A stretch of DNA of 64,000 bases from Atrichornis clamosus (lineage: Eukaryota > Chordata > Aves > Passeriformes > Menuridae), in the NCBI GenBank assembly GCA_013400975.1, contig WBMZ01009436.1, forward strand, positions 310,001 through 374,000. Direction: 5' to 3'. The translations under genes and the position numbers were made by a program. The notes under the pieces are model-generated. The model worked only from the letters and a program-made list of their open reading frames with translations. It was not told where the DNA came from and searched no databases. Positions 60,869 to 64,000 of the stretch are shown in pieces; within the stretch, counting starts at the first letter, position 1, and every line of letters begins with the position of its first letter.

Positions 60869-62739
60869 GACATTCATGTAAATATGCGTGATTATGCTCA
60901 GATAAATAAAATCTCACATTAACACTTTATATGAACAAAGTGAAAAGGAACAGCACAAGGAAGAGCAGTTATCAAATTGTCATTTATAACCAACCCAACA
61001 GAAAGAACCATCTTTTTTCCCATGGCAATTTGCTTTATGAGCAATCATTTCCCCAAGATTGAGTGGAATGCAGAGATCATATCTTTCTGATTTTCTCAAG
61101 GCACACTGGATTAGCCTCAGTGCACATTATCTCTTGCCAGGTGGAAAGGACATAAGAAACATGATGTTATTACGGAGGAGGTAGAAGAAAGGAACATCTG
61201 GAAAAGAGGACACAATTCCACAGGAAATCTGGCTTCAATAGTTCAGCTGCTCATGCAACAAGTTATTATTTCTAGAGATATTGGCTTAGCATGAGAAGCC
61301 CTATCTGGGGTGTTCTGATCCTCTAAAAGGTGATGAAGAGAGTAGGAACAGTTATCTCTAAGGCTAACACCTGAAGTTGGCATGCCAATAAAGTAGGAAG
61401 ATTGAAGGAGGCCTGGAAACTGCATTAATGCAGCATTGGGCAGGAAATTTCACCATCATGATGAGACAGTCTTGGGCTTTGGTAAGTTCTAGCTAGTTTA
61501 AGGGTCCTCTGGAGACAACCAAGAAATTCAAACCTGTTATGAGTTCTCAGACACTAACATCAAATTTAGACCCCAGCTGTTTTGGGGGATGTGTGTGTGG
61601 GGGGGTTGTTAGAGAGAATATAATTGGATAAAAAATCTGGTTCTGAGCCTCTGTACACATTTGATTCTGATTGCAGTGAGGGTAAGCCTGATGTAACCTA
61701 TCAAAGGCACAAGGACAGCTAGTGCAGTTTCTCTGTTTATTAATATCAATCCCAGAACTTCATTTGGAAGACTGTGCCAACAAGTAAGTTGTGCTGTTGG
61801 GAAGTTGTTCTCACATCTGTAGTTCCCACTCCCCAGCAACTTGTGTATCCATACACTGTTTTCTGTGCCAGCAGGTTCACGCTGCCTCTCGACACAGCAC
61901 AAGTCTGTGAAGATCAATATCTCTGCCCCTTCCACTGCTTGCTCACACAGCTGATGTCTGGAGAATTGCTGTAGATCCCATACATCTGGACAATGTTGAA
62001 ATGGCTCTAGCACATCATGGAGTAAAACATTTCTCCTCACAAGCCATCAAAAATAAAAGTTGAACAGAAAAAGGAATGACTAAAGATTATGCTCCAGGTC
62101 AGCATATGTGCTGAGACTCGCTTCAAATCTCCAAACACCAGCTCATCCTCATCCTTCTGAGCAGCCTATGCTGTATGCGTGTGCAGCAGAAGTAACCCAT
62201 CCTCAGAGCCCCAGAAGGATGGCTAGACCTTGAATGTTCAACGTGCTCCTGCATTTTGAAGCAGGATGCATTCAAGGGAGCCCACAGCTACACGTAAACA
62301 GCCCCCTCGGTGGACCAGTAGGTTTGATGGAATGTTTGGCTGATGGAAGGAACAGTTTTTCTTCATGTGAAGGTGTTAATGTCAGGTAACTACCAAGGGG
62401 ATGTGAGGGAAGAGACTGGGAAATAAATCTCAGTGTCTTCTGGTCCTGTATAAGCATCAATACTTTGCTTGACTGCTGAGGAGTTCATCCAGAGTGGTAA
62501 GAGCACATCTGAGATCACATCCTGAGACTTAAGGGCAGAAATAAAATGCCTGCTTGTCTAACCAGGAAGAGACATAGAAACTACATTGTCACATTACTTC
62601 CTTATGGCTGTATCTACCAATTTTCTATCGCGTTCCTGACATTTTCACCTCAAAACATCACTTCGTATTAATGCTTTCCTTCTCCCTCTATTTGTCAGCT
62701 GTCACAGCAGAGATCTTGTAAGGGCCTCATCAGTACAAA

Positions 62740-62985
62740 GTAAATACTGTTCCGCTCACACCGGAGGTGTGTCTGTATGTGCTGATCTCGCTGTTATCCA
62801 GCAGGCTGCAGGAGGAAACTCTGCTAATCATCCTGACTTGCAGCATCAAGTGCTGGGCGGGCAGGCTGCCCGGCGGGCTGAGGTGCGCGTGTCTCTGTGT
62901 GTGTGTGCTCTCGCATGCACGCACTTCTTTGCCTGCTTAAGATCACGTCGCAAGTCGCCATGCAAAAGATCCCACACATTCCAGG
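62740..62985. promoter_or_regulatory. Local CpG-enriched patch with T-box-like palindrome
   Basis: This 245-bp patch has roughly a dozen CpGs (for example TTCCGCTC, ACCGGAG, GGGCGGGC, CCCGGCGGGC, GTGCGCGTG, TCGCATGCACGC, ACGTCGCAAGTCGCC) against a CpG-poor background. At 62756-62772 TCACACC and GGTGTGT are opposed with a GGA spacer. They resemble inverted T-box half-sites. A GGGCAG-G-CTGCCC palindrome lies at about 62860-62872. It could be a regulatory element or a small promoter. It is too short for a classical CpG island and no first exon is recognised. Confidence 0.35.
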
Positions 62986-64000
62986 AAAGTACAGCCTGTT
63001 TCCATACATCCACTAGGGAATGAAAAATAAAATCACACTCCCTCTTCCCTGCCTCCCTAACCAGGGAAAGATTGTCCTGCTAAATTGGACCCAGTCCTCG
63101 AGTGGTGTAAAGTGGCGTCGCTGCCTGGGCTGCTGTGCTGAACTCAGTCACTGCCTCAGCGTATCCACTCAGCTTCTGATGTATCTGTACCACATCTCTG
63201 TCTTTCTAAATAAATTCTGATTGAAACCAAATATAGGAAAAATGTGCACAGGCTGAGCAGAGAACTATTGAGAAAATCTCGCTTCAGAGAGCTGGGGCCA
63301 GATGGTGGTGAAGTTCCCTTACATTGGAAAGTGAATATTCACAAAAATTTTCACTTGTGCTCATTTGACCTACCTGAGGTTCCAGTTTAGGAGTGTAATT
63401 GTCCCATATTCCTTCTGCAAGTTAAAAGAGAAGAGACACTTGAAATGGGTGAGCAAGTCCACTTGGAACTGAAATCTCTCTTTGGATCTACTAGTCTCCC
63501 GCTCACAGATGTTGATGAAAGTTGCCCTTGGTGGGTCACTGAGTAAAAGTGAGGTTCCACTTTGCCTCATTACAATTAAATGTCTTATAATTAGAGGAAA
63601 GGCCCAAGGCCAGATTCCAATTAGACGTGTAGACCAGCATATTCCCTTTGGCTGTACTTTCCTGTTATCTCTCTGCAAGTGGAAGCAGATTTCGGGACTG
63701 TGTAAGCCAGGTTCTCACATGATGCAGCACACCAGTGATGTGGAATCACAAATTGTTGCAATTTGTTCATTTCCTACATGCACACCAACCCTGTTTCCTG
63801 GAACAGGAGTTGTTACAAGCTGTATGTGAGCACGTAATTCACTGTAGCAGGATCTATAAGCGAGGAGAAATGTTCCCTCTTTCCACCATGGTAGTGTTCA
63901 GTCATCTTTTAAAATAGTCCAACCAATACCTCATCCACCACTTATCTCTAGAAACTGTTCTGCAGCCTGGCACCTCTCACAGTTAGGAAATGATGCAACA

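Larger units (their letters stand above)
60112..64000. other. Non-coding stretch to the window end
   Basis: No gene is recognised. Listed separately are an inverted repeat at 60845-60868 and a CpG-enriched patch at 62740-62985. The 143-codon open frame at 61609-62040 on - is the second longest in the window. It has no recognisable domain and no clear splice or start context. Confidence 0.5.

Noticed and set aside
61609..62040. 143-codon open frame on the minus strand
   Set aside because: No family recognised. Residues do not form a plausible fold by eye and there are no flanking splice sites that stand out.
63910..64000. Possible antisense CR1 (GTCCAACCAATACC)
   Set aside because: Apart from GTCCAACC the following sequence does not continue as CR1.

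Overview
This 64 kb window looks like intergenic or deep-intronic DNA from a bird, probably a neoavian and perhaps a songbird. Three things in the sequence point that way. First, there are two solo LTRs of a very characteristic avian endogenous-retrovirus family (54603-55200 on + and 35787-36348 on -). Second, a short but unmistakable avian CR1 3'-end fragment lies at 59624-59658. Third, there is a background of very old amniote repeats: MIR-like tRNA-SINEs, CR1/L3-type 3' ends and Penelope-like relics. Prokaryotic features (operons, ribosome binding sites, CRISPR, IS elements) are absent. The open frames are short, reaching at most about 147 codons, which is roughly what chance gives in 64 kb of AT-rich DNA. 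I recognise no complete protein-coding gene, no rRNA and no tRNA gene.

Layout. 1-13.6 kb is mostly unannotatable sequence with a MIR-like fragment (1.3 kb), a nested direct/inverted repeat (2.56 kb), a strong G-quadruplex motif on the minus strand (4.76 kb) and simple repeats. 13.67-14.52 kb is the most interesting stretch. It holds a 186-bp exon-like open segment on the minus strand, with plausible splice sites and two predicted membrane segments, followed within 90 bp by a decayed GIY-YIG endonuclease end of a Penelope-like retroelement on the plus strand. 16-27 kb holds MIR-like pieces, a kappaB-like palindrome (21.2 kb), a first copy of a small repeat that I interpret as a Penelope-like 3' tail (22.4 kb) and a 29-bp tandem duplication (26.8 kb). 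27.8-36.3 kb holds two L3/CR1-type tails, a second, longer copy of the same tail (33.9-34.2 kb) and a solo LTR. 36-54 kb is mostly featureless, with short tandem duplications and patches that resemble conserved non-coding DNA. 54.6-55.2 kb is the second solo LTR. 58-60 kb has two CR1 3' ends and two strand-asymmetric G/T or A/C low-complexity tracts. 60.8 kb has a perfect 11-bp inverted repeat beside octamer-like sites. 62.7-63.0 kb is a locally CpG-enriched patch with an inverted pair of T-box-like half-sites.

No set of genes can be shown to work together here. The content is best read as old transposable-element fossils embedded in DNA that may contain regulatory elements of a neighbouring gene. 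All family assignments come from pattern recognition by eye and memory of consensus sequences; no search or alignment was run.
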